Shown here piece by piece: positions 23,962 to 31,917 of a stretch of DNA of 34,545 nt. This DNA is from Akkermansia muciniphila (GTDB taxonomy: Bacteria > Verrucomicrobiota > Verrucomicrobiia > Verrucomicrobiales > Akkermansiaceae), in assembly GCA_945883695.1 (NCBI GenBank), contig CAMCYK010000038.1, forward strand, positions 1 to 34,545. The letters are read 5' to 3'. Each line of letters starts with the position of its first letter. Positions within the stretch are counted from its first letter, which is position 1. The notes under the pieces are model-generated. The model had not been told where the DNA came from. It made no database searches and worked only from the letters and a program-made list of their open reading frames with translations. The translations under genes and the position numbers were made by a program.

Positions 23962-23998
23962 GGATTTCATGTGCTGCCATCCTCCCTGTCACGTGCCA

Positions 23999-25447
23999 TC
24001 AACCGCCCTCCGCCAGACGCTGTGCCATGCGCGGGAAGAGCAGCCAGTGGAAGGGCAGCACGGAGTACCAATAGGCCCGGCCTAACAGGCCTTGCGGACG
24101 GAAGGTCGCGGTCTGGCGGAGGAATCCGCCTTCGATCTCGAATTCCAGCCAGGCCTCGCCCGGGAGCTTCATTTCGGCGTATAGCATCAGCCGGCCGCGC
24201 TCGCGGTCGGCGACCAGCACGCGCCAGAAATCGAGGGCATCGCCGGGCCGCAGGTCGGTCGGATGCCGTCGTCCGCGGCGCAAGCCGGCGCCGCCGGCCA
24301 GACGGTCGATCCGGCCGCGCAGCCGCCAGGCCCACTTCATCGCCGGCCATCCGCGCTGCCCGCCGAGCGACCAGACCGCGTCGAGTACCGCCGCGCGCGG
24401 GGCGGCCAGCGGCACCCGTTGTTGGTCATGCAGCACGCCGTGCTCCGGCACCTTGATCGCATCGACGAAGCGCGGGTCGAGCGAGCCGGCGTTGAGGGCG
24501 TCGAACCAGCTCGACGGCACCCGGTTCTGGGCGATCCGCGCGAGCGCCTTGTCGACCGCCTCGCGGTAGCCGAGCAGCGGGGGCGCGAGGAATTCGCGGA
24601 TCGCCTGGTCGTGGCAGACGGTCTCGTTCTTCATGGAATTCACCAGGGTCCGGGCCAGCGGGAAACTGGTGGAAGTCATCAGGTAGAGCCACCAGGATGA
24701 GAGCTTCGGGCTGAGGAAGGGCACCGGCACGAACCAGCGCTTCAAGCCGCGGACCGCCGCGTAGCCTTCCAACAAGTCACGGTAGCGTAGTACTTCCGGC
24801 CCGCCGATGTCGAAGGTGCGGCCGGCGGTTTGCGGGCGATCGAGGACGCCGGTCAGGTAGTCGATCACGTTGCGGATGGCGATCGGCTGGCAGCGGGTGT
24901 TGACCCAGCGCGGGCAGACCATGACCGGCAGCTTCTCGGCGAGGTCGCGGACGATCTCGAACGACGCGGAGCCCGAGCCGACGATGATCGACGCCCGGAG
25001 CACGGTGAGCGGGATGCCACCCCCGCGCAGCACGTTTTCGACATGCAGGCGGGATTGCAGGTGGGGGGACAGCGGCCGCGACTCGTCGACCAGTCCGCCG
25101 AGGTAGATGACCCGCCGGCAGCCCGTGCCCTTGAGGGCGGCCGTGAAGTTCGTCGCGGTGGCTTCCTCGCTTGCCGCGAAATCGCCGGCGCTGCCCATCG
25201 AGTGGAGCAGGTAATAGGCGGCATCGAGGTCCGCGGGAAAAGCGGGCAGCGAGTCGGGCTTGAGGAAATCGCCTTCGACGACCCGCAGCCGTTCGCCGGC
25301 CGCGGCGAAGTCGCCTTGGGGGAAGCGCCGGCGGTCGCGGACCACGGCGGTGACCCGGTGTCCGGCGTCGAGCAGGGCGGGCAGCAGGCGCAGACCGATG
25401 TAGCCGTTCGCGCCGGTAAGGAGGAGGTGCACGGCGGAGGATGGCAT
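23999..25447 (-). CDS. NAD(P)-dependent epimerase with DUF2867-like C-terminal domain
   Basis: This 482-residue protein has a Rossmann-fold extended SDR domain (about 5-290), with the glycine-rich T-G-A-N-G-Y-I-G at 11-18, YLLHSMGS, YLGGLVDE and VLRASIIVG. A C-terminal part (about 320-482, RVPLAAPRAAVLDAVWSLGG and ending LPFHWLLFPRMAQRL) matches the DUF2867 domain often found behind such SDR domains. The substrate is unknown; relatives have been placed near lipid or quinone metabolism. ATG 25447 is chosen because the upstream in-frame codons are read through a heptamer array. The gene has no close operon partner; the downstream neighbour is the convergent histidine kinase. Confidence 0.85.
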   Translation of the reverse strand: MPSSAVHLLLTGANGYIGLRLLPALLDAGHRVTAVVRDRRRFPQGDFAAAGERLRVVEGDFLKPDSLPAFPADLDAAYYLLHSMGSAGDFAASEEATATNFTAALKGTGCRRVIYLGGLVDESRPLSPHLQSRLHVENVLRGGGIPLTVLRASIIVGSGSASFEIVRDLAEKLPVMVCPRWVNTRCQPIAIRNVIDYLTGVLDRPQTAGRTFDIGGPEVLRYRDLLEGYAAVRGLKRWFVPVPFLSPKLSSWWLYLMTSTSFPLARTLVNSMKNETVCHDQAIREFLAPPLLGYREAVDKALARIAQNRVPSSWFDALNAGSLDPRFVDAIKVPEHGVLHDQQRVPLAAPRAAVLDAVWSLGGQRGWPAMKWAWRLRGRIDRLAGGAGLRRGRRHPTDLRPGDALDFWRVLVADRERGRLMLYAEMKLPGEAWLEFEIEGGFLRQTATFRPQGLLGRAYWYSVLPFHWLLFPRMAQRLAEGG

Positions 25448-25546
25448 GGATGCCGGGATTGGCTTGCGGAAAGGTGCAGGCAGCGGTTGTTTTCGGCGGA
25501 GCATCACCCGGTAGGGACGGGCCGCTGGCCCTCGAGGGCGAGATGG
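25448..25546. other. Upstream region of the epimerase gene
   Basis: This is a 99-base stretch between the epimerase start and the heptamer array. I see no clear promoter boxes. A GGCCCTCGAGGGC palindrome occurs near 25527-25539. Confidence 0.3.
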
Positions 25547-25704
25547 GATTGCCGATTGCCGATTGTTGATTGTTGATTGTTGATTGTTGATTGTTGATTG
25601 TTGATTGTTGATTGTTGATCGAAGGCAGAGAAGTCCGCCCTCCATCGCTTTCCCTCGCTTGCAGAAATCAACAATCAAGAATCGTCGCTCCTAAATCGTC
25701 AATG
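25547..25704. repeat. GATTGNN heptamer foldback array
   Basis: GATTG begins at 25547 and every seven bases through 25610 (ten units), then GATCG at 25617. Inverted words AAATC, CAATC, GAATC, AAATC and CAATG follow at 25665, 25672, 25679, 25693 and 25700, also in period 7. This makes the longest foldback of this word family in the window. Confidence 0.88.
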
Positions 25705-25770
25705 CAGGGGCATGACTGGGGAGGCGGATGCATTTTCGATTTCTCTGGCGTGCTGCCCTCGCGGATGAAG

Positions 25771-25812
25771 TGGGCGGGCCCGCCAGCCCTCCATAGCTTC
25801 AGCGACGGAGGG
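25771..25812. repeat. Hairpin pair downstream of the DUF3365 gene
   Basis: GGCGGGCCCGCC (about 25773-25784) and CCCTCC...GGAGGG (25787-25792 with 25807-25812) lie 11 bases beyond the end of the minus-strand DUF3365 gene. They could end its transcript, but no T-run follows on that strand, and the form suggests another dispersed palindrome. Confidence 0.4.
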
Positions 25813-25822
25813 GCGGTCAATC

Positions 25823-26371
25823 CTACCGGTTCGGAAACGTCACGCTCCAGAGGCCGCGGAGCTGGCCGACGGTATAGCCGGTGGCTTGGTCCGCGGGGTA
25901 GGCCTTGCGCAGGGCTGCCCGGGTCGCGGGGACGATGTCGCGCTCCGGGTTGCCGTGGCATTGGAGGCAAAGCGGGCTGGCGAGCAGGATCGGCGCGTGG
26001 AAGGTCTTGCCGCCCTTGGCCGCGGCGATGACCCGCGGCTGCGGGGCTTGCCTGGCTTCGATCGCCGCGGCAAAGCCCGCCAGCGACTCGAGTTCGCTGG
26101 GATCGGCGGCGTTCTTGGGATTGCGCGGCTTCGAGCTGGCGCGGCGGAGGGTGACGCCGTGGGTCTTGCCGGTCTCCGCGGCGATTTGCGGGGCTTTTTC
26201 CGAGCAGACGGCGATGGCTCCCTGCGGGCCGTCCTTGGCGATGGCCGCGGTGAGTTCGGCCAGCAGCTTCGCGGAAGCTTCGGCGACGATCTTCGGGCCG
26301 AGGGTGGCGGGATCCGCGGGAGTTTCCGCGTGGCAGGGGAGGATCAACAACAACAGGGCGATGCGTTTCAT
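25823..26371 (-). CDS. Secreted mono-heme DUF3365 protein
   Basis: This 182-residue protein has a signal peptide (MKRIALLLLILPCHAE, about 1-16) and a DUF3365/Tll0287-like domain, with the c-type heme site C135-L-Q-C138-H139 and upstream conserved residues (AIAVCSEKAP, VTLRRASSKPRNP, KTFHAPILLASPLC). The family binds heme in the periplasm and is thought to sense redox or small gases. The last part (ADQATGYTVGQLRGLWSVTF) matches the usual family end. No partner gene is evident; the next gene on the strand is a CorA-type transporter ending 31 bases upstream. The gene needs the cytochrome c maturation system encoded elsewhere. Confidence 0.85.
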   Translation of the reverse strand: MKRIALLLLILPCHAETPADPATLGPKIVAEASAKLLAELTAAIAKDGPQGAIAVCSEKAPQIAAETGKTHGVTLRRASSKPRNPKNAADPSELESLAGFAAAIEARQAPQPRVIAAAKGGKTFHAPILLASPLCLQCHGNPERDIVPATRAALRKAYPADQATGYTVGQLRGLWSVTFPNR

Positions 26372-26402
26372 GGCGATGGGATCAGGTAGGGGGAGAGCCG
26401 GC

Positions 26403-27140
26403 TCAGCGTTTGCTGACCCGTGCCACGATCTGGATGAACAAACCGGCGAGGATGCCGGCGAGGATGACGAGCCAGAAGCCGGGCATCGTGAACACCTCGG
26501 CCGGCGGGTTCATGCCGAAGACCGCGACCAGGGTGGCCAGCGGGAAGAAGAAGGCGACCAGGCGGTTGAGCTTGCGGGCTTCGAGGTTGGCTTGGTGGGC
26601 GAAGCGCGATTGTTCCTCGGTGTTCTCGGCGAGGGCAAAGTCCATGCCGGATTTGGCGTCGTTGGCCACCAGTTCGATCGCCCGCTCGAGTTCGCACGTG
26701 CGGTCGCGGAAATTGATCAGGCGGCGGTCCTCGGGGCGGACCTCGCGGGCTTCCTGCATTACCGTCATCAGGTTGCGGGTCGAGCGTTGCAGCGGGTTGA
26801 CGTGCTTTTTCACGTCGAAGTAGTGGCGCGGGGTGGTGGCGGCTTCGACCGCGGCGTCCTGGGCGAGGATGTTCTTGCGGTAGCTTTCAATGTGGGCATC
26901 GAGAGCGGCCAGCCCGCCGCCTTCGGGCGAGCTCTTCCATTCGCCGGACGGCTGGCACCAGAACAGCGCCGGCTTGCGGACCTCGGCGTCCTCGGGCTCC
27001 GGGGCCTGGTGGAGGATCAGCAGCAGGTGGCCGTCCTCGTCCATCATGCGCTGGCGGCCGGCGGAGTCGCCGAGGCGCTTGAGGATCGATTCCGGGAGGT
27101 CCCAGGACTTCGGGATGAAATTCGGTCGTTTTCTTTCCAC
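26403..27140 (-). CDS. CorA-family divalent cation transporter
   Basis: This protein has about 245 residues with a long helical cytoplasmic domain (DPLQRSTRNL-type helices, RTCELERAIELVANDAKSG) and two C-terminal membrane helices (LVAFFFPLATLVAVFGMN and FWLVILAGILAGLFIQIV). The G-M-N motif at the end of the first helix is the CorA signature for Mg2+, Co2+ or Zn2+ transport. It is shorter than classic CorA (about 316), matching the reduced CorA-like group. The start is uncertain: GTG 27140 lies right behind GGGGAGG, and the fold starts soon after (RPNFIPKSWDLP). A TTG at 27212 would add 24 residues of poor-quality sequence. It is not in an obvious operon. Confidence 0.78.
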   Translation of the reverse strand: MERKRPNFIPKSWDLPESILKRLGDSAGRQRMMDEDGHLLLILHQAPEPEDAEVRKPALFWCQPSGEWKSSPEGGGLAALDAHIESYRKNILAQDAAVEAATTPRHYFDVKKHVNPLQRSTRNLMTVMQEAREVRPEDRRLINFRDRTCELERAIELVANDAKSGMDFALAENTEEQSRFAHQANLEARKLNRLVAFFFPLATLVAVFGMNPPAEVFTMPGFWLVILAGILAGLFIQIVARVSKR

Positions 27141-27239
27141 GCCTCCCCGTCTAGCGGGATGGCGCGCTGCAAGCAAGTGCGCCGGGCATGGGAGAATCGT
27201 CGGATTTTCCAACAGATGGAGTCATCCGGTTCTGCTTGA

Positions 27240-28643
27240 CTAATCTCCCACCGGGTTCATCCGCTCGATGGCCCGTGTTTTCCCGGAGCTTTCAGGCAAC
27301 GAGTCGAGCCAGGCGGTGGTGCCGGCGCGGTCGAGGGTAGCCCAGGTGGCGGCGGCATTCGAGATCGCCGACTCGCGGAGTTCGCCGGGCGGCAGGGCTT
27401 CGACCGCGGCGATGGCGGCCGGCGGATCGCGGTGGGTCCAGATGATCAGGCCGCTGTGGAAGGCCTCGTCGCGGGCCGCGACCTCCGGCAGCGAACTCGC
27501 CCAGTCGAGCGCGGCCGCGGGCTCGCTGATGACCCAGGTTTGGACGAAGGTCCGGGCCCAAGCACGGCGCAGGGCGAGCGGCTGGCGGTCGATCCAGGCG
27601 GCGACCTCGGGGCCGCGGAGGAATTGGCCCGTGCCGAATTTGCTGGGCGGGTGGTCGGGAATCACCCCGAGCCGATCCATCCAGCCCTCGAGTTCTGCTA
27701 GAGCGGCGGGCCAGGACTCGGGATCGGGGGCGAAGTCATTCATCACATGGAGGATCGCCGCCTTCCTCGCGTGGTAGCCGCCCTGCTCGACAATGGCATC
27801 CACCGTTTCCTCCGGTTTCTCCCGCAGCGCGTCGAAGAGGTCGTCGCGCTGTTCCCAGTCCCCGGGATCGTAGCGGGCGAGATCGAGCGGGTTTTTGTCG
27901 GGTTCCGCGGGTTCCGCCGCGGGCGTCTCGTCTTCCCAGAACTTCCGGGCTTGCTCGCGCAAGTCGTCGTCGGCGAGGCAGTGGAGGAGGTCTTCGCCGG
28001 ACTTGCGGGTGATCCAGTGTCCGTCGTCGGCGAAGGGATCGTCGGATTCAATTTCGGGCGGGGCACCCGGTTTCCGGACGGAATAGCTGCCGCTGAACAA
28101 GGTCTCCAGATACCGTTCCTGCCAGCGCCGCGGCTTCGAACGGAGAACTTCCCCGACCAGGTCCGGACGCGCGGGATAAGCGCCTGTTAGAGCGACGGCA
28201 AGATAGTCGTCCGCGCGGTAGCCGGACTTGCCCGAGAGATGGTGGATCGCCTTTTCGGGGTCCTTGCGGGCCCAGGCCTCGGCGATCCGCTCGCCGACCT
28301 GGACGTCCGCAACGGGGTTGCCCAGGAAGTAATCGATGGCCGCGAGCGGGTCCATCCCGACGATGCGGTCGATGTCGCGGTCATCCGGGTAGTCCCGCTG
28401 AACCAAGGGAAGGAGCGCCGCCAGCGAGGTGGCGTTGCTTCGCGCGTGTCGGGACCACTCGTCTTCATCGAGCAGCCGCTGGAGCAATTCCCGCTTCCTC
28501 GTGGCGCGCCGGACTTCTTCCTGCTCCGGGCTCAAATGCGCGGCCGGATCGTGCGCCGCCGACCGCCCGGTTCGGCCGAGCGGCAGCCACCAGCCGGCGG
28601 TGAGTCCGGCGAGGGTCAGCAGGATGACGCAGTTCCGTTTCAT
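27240..28643 (-). CDS. Secreted HEAT-like alpha-helical protein, unknown
   Basis: This 467-residue protein starts with a signal peptide or anchor (MKRNCVILLTLAGLTAGWWLPL). The rest is helical and acidic, with tetratricopeptide/HEAT-like words such as ARKDPEKAIHHL, DPLAAIDYFLGNP, REKPEETVDAIVEQ and SEPAAALDWASSLPE. Proteins of this style, with repeated W(A/T)..DP.AA words, are abundant and unexplained in Verrucomicrobiota. No catalytic motif is visible. The ATG overlaps the TGA of the similar gene upstream (28640-28643), so both come from one message and probably arose by duplication. I cannot assign a function. Confidence 0.8.
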   Translation of the reverse strand: MKRNCVILLTLAGLTAGWWLPLGRTGRSAAHDPAAHLSPEQEEVRRATRKRELLQRLLDEDEWSRHARSNATSLAALLPLVQRDYPDDRDIDRIVGMDPLAAIDYFLGNPVADVQVGERIAEAWARKDPEKAIHHLSGKSGYRADDYLAVALTGAYPARPDLVGEVLRSKPRRWQERYLETLFSGSYSVRKPGAPPEIESDDPFADDGHWITRKSGEDLLHCLADDDLREQARKFWEDETPAAEPAEPDKNPLDLARYDPGDWEQRDDLFDALREKPEETVDAIVEQGGYHARKAAILHVMNDFAPDPESWPAALAELEGWMDRLGVIPDHPPSKFGTGQFLRGPEVAAWIDRQPLALRRAWARTFVQTWVISEPAAALDWASSLPEVAARDEAFHSGLIIWTHRDPPAAIAAVEALPPGELRESAISNAAATWATLDRAGTTAWLDSLPESSGKTRAIERMNPVGD

Positions 28644-30319
28644 GGGGACGTGAACTCCTGGTCAATGCGTTCCAACCAACGGGCCTTTTCCGGCTCAGGC
28701 ATGACGCCGGAGCTCGCCACGAGCTCGCGCAGCGATTCCGCCGTGACCTCATCGCGGGCGAGCCGCAGGTCCGCGCCGAGACGCTGGAAGACCTCCTCCA
28801 ACGCCGCCTGGCGCTCCGCTTCGCCGCGGATGGCGAGGGCCCATCCGGCCGCGGGCAGCGGATCATCCGAGCGGCTGGCAAGCTCGACGACCTTCCTCGC
28901 CGCGGCGTCGCGCGCGGCACCGTCGGGGAGGTCCCCGACGACACGGGCGAACTCCTCCGGCGCTTCTTGCAGCGCATCTCCGGCAATCCGGGCCCACACC
29001 GATGGCGGAGCCTCGGGATCGCGCGCTTGCCAAGTATCGAAGGCGTCCTCGCCGACTCCGGCGAAATCCTCCGCCGGAATCTTCTCCATCAGCCGGATCG
29101 CCGCCTCCTTGTCGACGTCCAGCAGGCTCTGTAGCAGATCCGAGCGAACCTCCGCCGGAGAAACCAGCCCGCGCATGCTGGTGAGATCCCACTCGTAGGA
29201 CGAGAAGGCGGTCACGCTGCGGGTCCGTTCACCGTCGATGACTTCGATGGCGGGCAGGTCCACCCGGCGGATGCCCTGCACGGACGGGTCGAGTTGATCG
29301 AGAATCCGCCACGCCTTGTCGAAGTCCGTCTCGGCGACGATGCTGGCGATCTTGCCGATGGCTTCGGCGCGGAGTTCGGGATCGGGGAAGACCCGGGCGG
29401 CTTCCTTGGCGGCAAGTTCGGGATCAACCCGGCCGAGCGATTCGAGAACCTGTTGGAGGGCTTCGAGGCGATCGTTGCCAGGCGGCAGGGAATTCAAGAG
29501 GAGATCCGCCAATGCCGGCCGGTAGGGGACGTCGATGTCGTCCAGGTAATCGGCGAGATCGAACAGGATCCGGTCGCGATCCGGCCGCTGTTCCAGCCAA
29601 GCGAGCGCTTCCGCCGGGTCGTGTTCGTGCCAGCCGGAAAGGACCGCGCCGAGGAGTGACGATTGCTTGAATCGTTCCGCCCACTCCACGGCGAGCAAAG
29701 GATCGGTGCGGGCGAGTTCCGCGAGTTGGAGGGGCTCCATGCCGAGCGGGTAGAGAGGAACGGAGGAATCGAAATCGATCTCCAGGCCCGCGCCGAGCGC
29801 CTCCCCGAGGAAGTGGAAGGCCACGACGACGTCGGTCCGGGCCGCGCCCCGGACGAGCCGGAGCCACTGGCCCGCGGACGGCGACTCCAGCGCCGCGCGG
29901 GCCGCGGCGGGATCGAGCGCCGCCCATTCTTCCAGGGCGATCCGGCGGAGCGTGCCGCGCTCTCCGACGAAGGCCCAGGCGGCGGCGGGATCCTGCTCGA
30001 ACCAGCAGGAAAACAGGCCGTGCCAGGCTTTTTCGTCGAGCTCCGGGATTTCGGCGAGCCGGGCGGCGATCTCTCCGAGACGGTTCGAATCGGCCTCGAC
30101 GAGGGCCGATGCGAGCCAGATCCGGACTTCGAGGTCGTCGGGCTGGTCCGGGAATGGAGCGTCGATGGAGGTAAGGAAAAGGTCGGCCGTTGCCGGGGGA
30201 GCCGCAGTCGTTCGGTTCTCCGCTTGCTTGCAAATCCAGCCGACGAGCAAGGCCCCGCCGAAGAGGGCGGCTGCGGAAGCGAGGGAGGTGAGGGAATTTG
30301 TGCCCACGGCCGATGTCAC
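28640..30319 (-). CDS. Membrane-anchored HEAT-like alpha-helical protein, unknown
   Basis: This protein of about 559 residues is a partner of the gene downstream. It starts with a hydrophobic segment (SLASAAALFGGALLVGWI) and then has helical repeats with the same word style (LDEKAWHGLFSCWFEQDPAAAWAFV, RTDPLLAVEWAERF, EHDPAEALAWLEQRPDRD, GRVDPELAAKEAARVF). No ATG is available near the hydrophobic segment, so GTG 30319 is proposed; a second GTG at 30307 is also possible. The in-frame sequence further upstream belongs to a dispersed inverted-repeat element and should not be translated. Function unknown. Confidence 0.72.
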   Translation of the reverse strand: MTSAVGTNSLTSLASAAALFGGALLVGWICKQAENRTTAAPPATADLFLTSIDAPFPDQPDDLEVRIWLASALVEADSNRLGEIAARLAEIPELDEKAWHGLFSCWFEQDPAAAWAFVGERGTLRRIALEEWAALDPAAARAALESPSAGQWLRLVRGAARTDVVVAFHFLGEALGAGLEIDFDSSVPLYPLGMEPLQLAELARTDPLLAVEWAERFKQSSLLGAVLSGWHEHDPAEALAWLEQRPDRDRILFDLADYLDDIDVPYRPALADLLLNSLPPGNDRLEALQQVLESLGRVDPELAAKEAARVFPDPELRAEAIGKIASIVAETDFDKAWRILDQLDPSVQGIRRVDLPAIEVIDGERTRSVTAFSSYEWDLTSMRGLVSPAEVRSDLLQSLLDVDKEAAIRLMEKIPAEDFAGVGEDAFDTWQARDPEAPPSVWARIAGDALQEAPEEFARVVGDLPDGAARDAAARKVVELASRSDDPLPAAGWALAIRGEAERQAALEEVFQRLGADLRLARDEVTAESLRELVASSGVMPEPEKARWLERIDQEFTSP

Positions 30320-30389
30320 GGATGGCAGGTCTCGCGGGATGCTGCAAGAGCGGGGCAAGGCCTGAGGTTGGTGGGTTCCGGGCCGACGG

Positions 30390-30585
30390 ATGGCCGCCGG
30401 AGGCTCTTGGACTGCTGCGATGATTCGCAGCTCTCGGAATGGAGGGTGGGGCCGGCAGTTCAAGCGGGACGCAGCGATCCTGGCAGGTCGCCTCGATCCA
30501 CGGGAGTCGCGGGCTTTACCGTGCATCCGAAAGCTGCGAATCATCGCAGCAGTCCGAGGGCGGCTGCGCCGCGGTCATGGGGATG
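30390..30585. repeat. Dispersed inverted-repeat element, copy A
   Basis: The left arm starts GGCTCTTGGACTGCTGCGAT at 30402 and runs to 30432. The right arm 30532-30558 is its inverted copy. The interior (with CGCCTCGATCCACGGGAG) and the outer right flank (GCGGCTGCGCCGCGGTCATG) recur in copy B at 34245-34487. It lies upstream of the HEAT-like gene and downstream of the cupin gene. Confidence 0.88.
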
Positions 30586-30637
30586 GTTTTCCGGCGACCG
30601 ACCGCCATGAGGGTGGAGCGTCGAATCCTACCTTTTC

Positions 30638-30995
30638 TCACTCAAAGAACGTGTCCTCGTGCCGGTAGGGCGGAGCGCAGCAGCAGAGGAAACGGAGGGG
30701 CTCGGTGGCGGTGATCTGGTGGGTGCCAGGCGCCGGCGGGGATCAGGATCGCATCGCCGGGCCCGACCTCGCGTTCGAGCCCATCGATCTCCATCACGCC
30801 GCGGCCCTCGAGCAGGAAGTAGAATTCCTCGCTGTCCTGGTGCCAGTGGCGCTGGGTCGAGCCGCCGGCGGGGAGGGTGGCCTCGGCCAGGCTTTGGTTC
30901 GATACCGGGGCGTTCGAGAGGTCGAGAATGCTGCGGATGGTCGAGCCGTCTTTGGTCGTGAAGGGAGGCTGCTGCTGAAGGGCGCGGACTTCCAC
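30638..30995 (-). pseudogene. Cupin-domain protein disrupted by a one-base insertion
   Basis: Reading from GTG 30995 gives a single-domain cupin: metal-site words RHWHQDSEEFYFLLEG and VGPGDAILIPAGAWH are intact. After W-H the frame turns into a proline/arginine-rich tail that ends at 30642. Dropping one base in the stretch GGTGGGTGCC (30718-30727, plus strand) gives the normal cupin end H-Q-I-T-A-T-E-P-L-R-F-L-C-C-C-A-P-P-Y-R-H-E-D-T, stopping at TGA 30638-30640. The gene is therefore frameshifted by +1, either by real mutation or by an assembly/sequencing error. Small mannose-6-phosphate-isomerase-type cupins like this often act in sugar or quercetin-like chemistry; the substrate is unknown. 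Confidence 0.72.
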
Positions 30996-30999
30996 GGGG

Positions 31000-31047
31000 G
31001 ATTGAGGATTGTCGATTGAGGATTTTTGATTTCCGATTTTTTCAATC
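31000..31047. repeat. GATTGNN heptamer array between the cupin and the unknown gene
   Basis: GATTG or GATTT begins at 31000, 31007, 31014, 31021, 31028 and 31035, with an inverted CAATC at 31043. The array provides the stop codon of the upstream minus-strand gene (31042-31044) and ends five bases before the cupin start. Confidence 0.82.
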
Positions 31048-31713
31048 CCCCAGGAACACGAACTCCTCGGCCATCTTGTTGAGCGACAGGCGGGCGGTCG
31101 GCAGGGATTCGGCCAGTTCGCCGAACAGCCGGCGCGGCGCGTCCTGCGGGGCGCTGCGGTTGTCGGCGGCGTCGCGGAAGGCACGGCGGGCGAAGTCCTC
31201 GTAGAATTCGACGCCCGGCGCGCCGCGGCGCTGGCAGCGGCGGGTGAGAAAACCGGGGAACATTCCGGTCAGCACCAGGAACTGGTTGGCGGCTTCCAGT
31301 TGCAAGTGGAAGCGCATCCGGCCCTGGGCCGATTCCAAGATCGCCACGAAGTCCGCCGCGTGGGTCAGGCCGGCCGGCAGGCTGCGCAGCGGATCGCCGG
31401 TATCGCTGGCCAGCCGCTGGACCATCACCCCGGCGACGTAGTCCGCCATTCCAGGGTCGGTGATGCCGGCTTCGAGAAAAGAATGCCGGACCAGCACGTA
31501 AAAATAGAAGGCCGGCGAGACGCTCAAGGCGGAGGTCGAGTCGAGCAAGGCCCGCAGCACTTCCTTCAAATCCAGCATTTCCCGCAAGGCGTCCGGGTCT
31601 TCCCAGAGGGTCCACAGGTGCCGCCGCTCGCCGCCCGGCGCCAGCACGGCGCTCAGGAAAGAGAAATCGGGCGGGGTGAAGCGGTCGCGACTCGATGGGA
31701 TCCAGGTGCTCAT
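31042..31713 (-). CDS. Conserved-looking helical protein, unknown function
   Basis: This 223-residue soluble protein starts MSTWIPSSRDRFTPPDFSFL at ATG 31713, just after CAGG, a weak ribosome-binding site. It is predominantly helical with several long amphipathic helices (EMLDLKEVLRALLDSTSAL, MADYVAGVMVQRLAS, HLQLEAANQFLVLTGMFPG, LSLNKMAEEFVFLGD). No enzyme motif, metal site or membrane helix is visible. I do not recognise the family. Its well-formed coding texture and clear start make it a real gene. It is divergent from rlpA across a 204-base AT-richer gap. Its 3' end lies in a heptamer array, so its C-terminal residue or two may be altered. Confidence 0.72.
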   Translation of the reverse strand: MSTWIPSSRDRFTPPDFSFLSAVLAPGGERRHLWTLWEDPDALREMLDLKEVLRALLDSTSALSVSPAFYFYVLVRHSFLEAGITDPGMADYVAGVMVQRLASDTGDPLRSLPAGLTHAADFVAILESAQGRMRFHLQLEAANQFLVLTGMFPGFLTRRCQRRGAPGVEFYEDFARRAFRDAADNRSAPQDAPRRLFGELAESLPTARLSLNKMAEEFVFLGD

Positions 31714-31724
31714 CCTGTCGTTCG

Positions 31725-31820
31725 GGATAGCAAATCCGGGGCCGAAATGGCGATAAAAAATTAAACTTTTCCAAACAAGATCCCGGGAAAACCTTGATTT
31801 TCTTGGAAAAACGCATTGGG
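31725..31820. promoter_or_regulatory. AT-rich divergent promoter region (unknown gene/rlpA)
   Basis: This is the most AT-rich segment in the area, with ATAAAAAATTAAAC at about 31752-31765 and an inverted pair CTTTTCCAAA / TTGGAAAAAC at about 31767 and 31803. It probably holds the promoters of the two divergent genes. Exact boxes were not fixed. Confidence 0.4.
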
Positions 31821-31864
31821 GACTTGTTTCCGTTCGGGCTTGCGGCCCGCTTTGAAGCCCCCTA

Positions 31865-31910
31865 TGTCGGCCGCTCTCCGCGCCGTGCGCGGAGGGTTTA
31901 ACCACCGACA
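31865..31910 (+). promoter_or_regulatory. Structured 5' leader of rlpA
   Basis: TGTCGG (31865-31870) pairs with CCGACA (31905-31910). Inside it CTCCGCGC (31876-31883) and GCGCGGAG (31887-31894) make a perfect eight-base hairpin with a CGT loop. The structure ends seven bases before the rlpA ATG, where it could affect translation. Confidence 0.45.
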
Positions 31911-31917
31911 AGCAACC

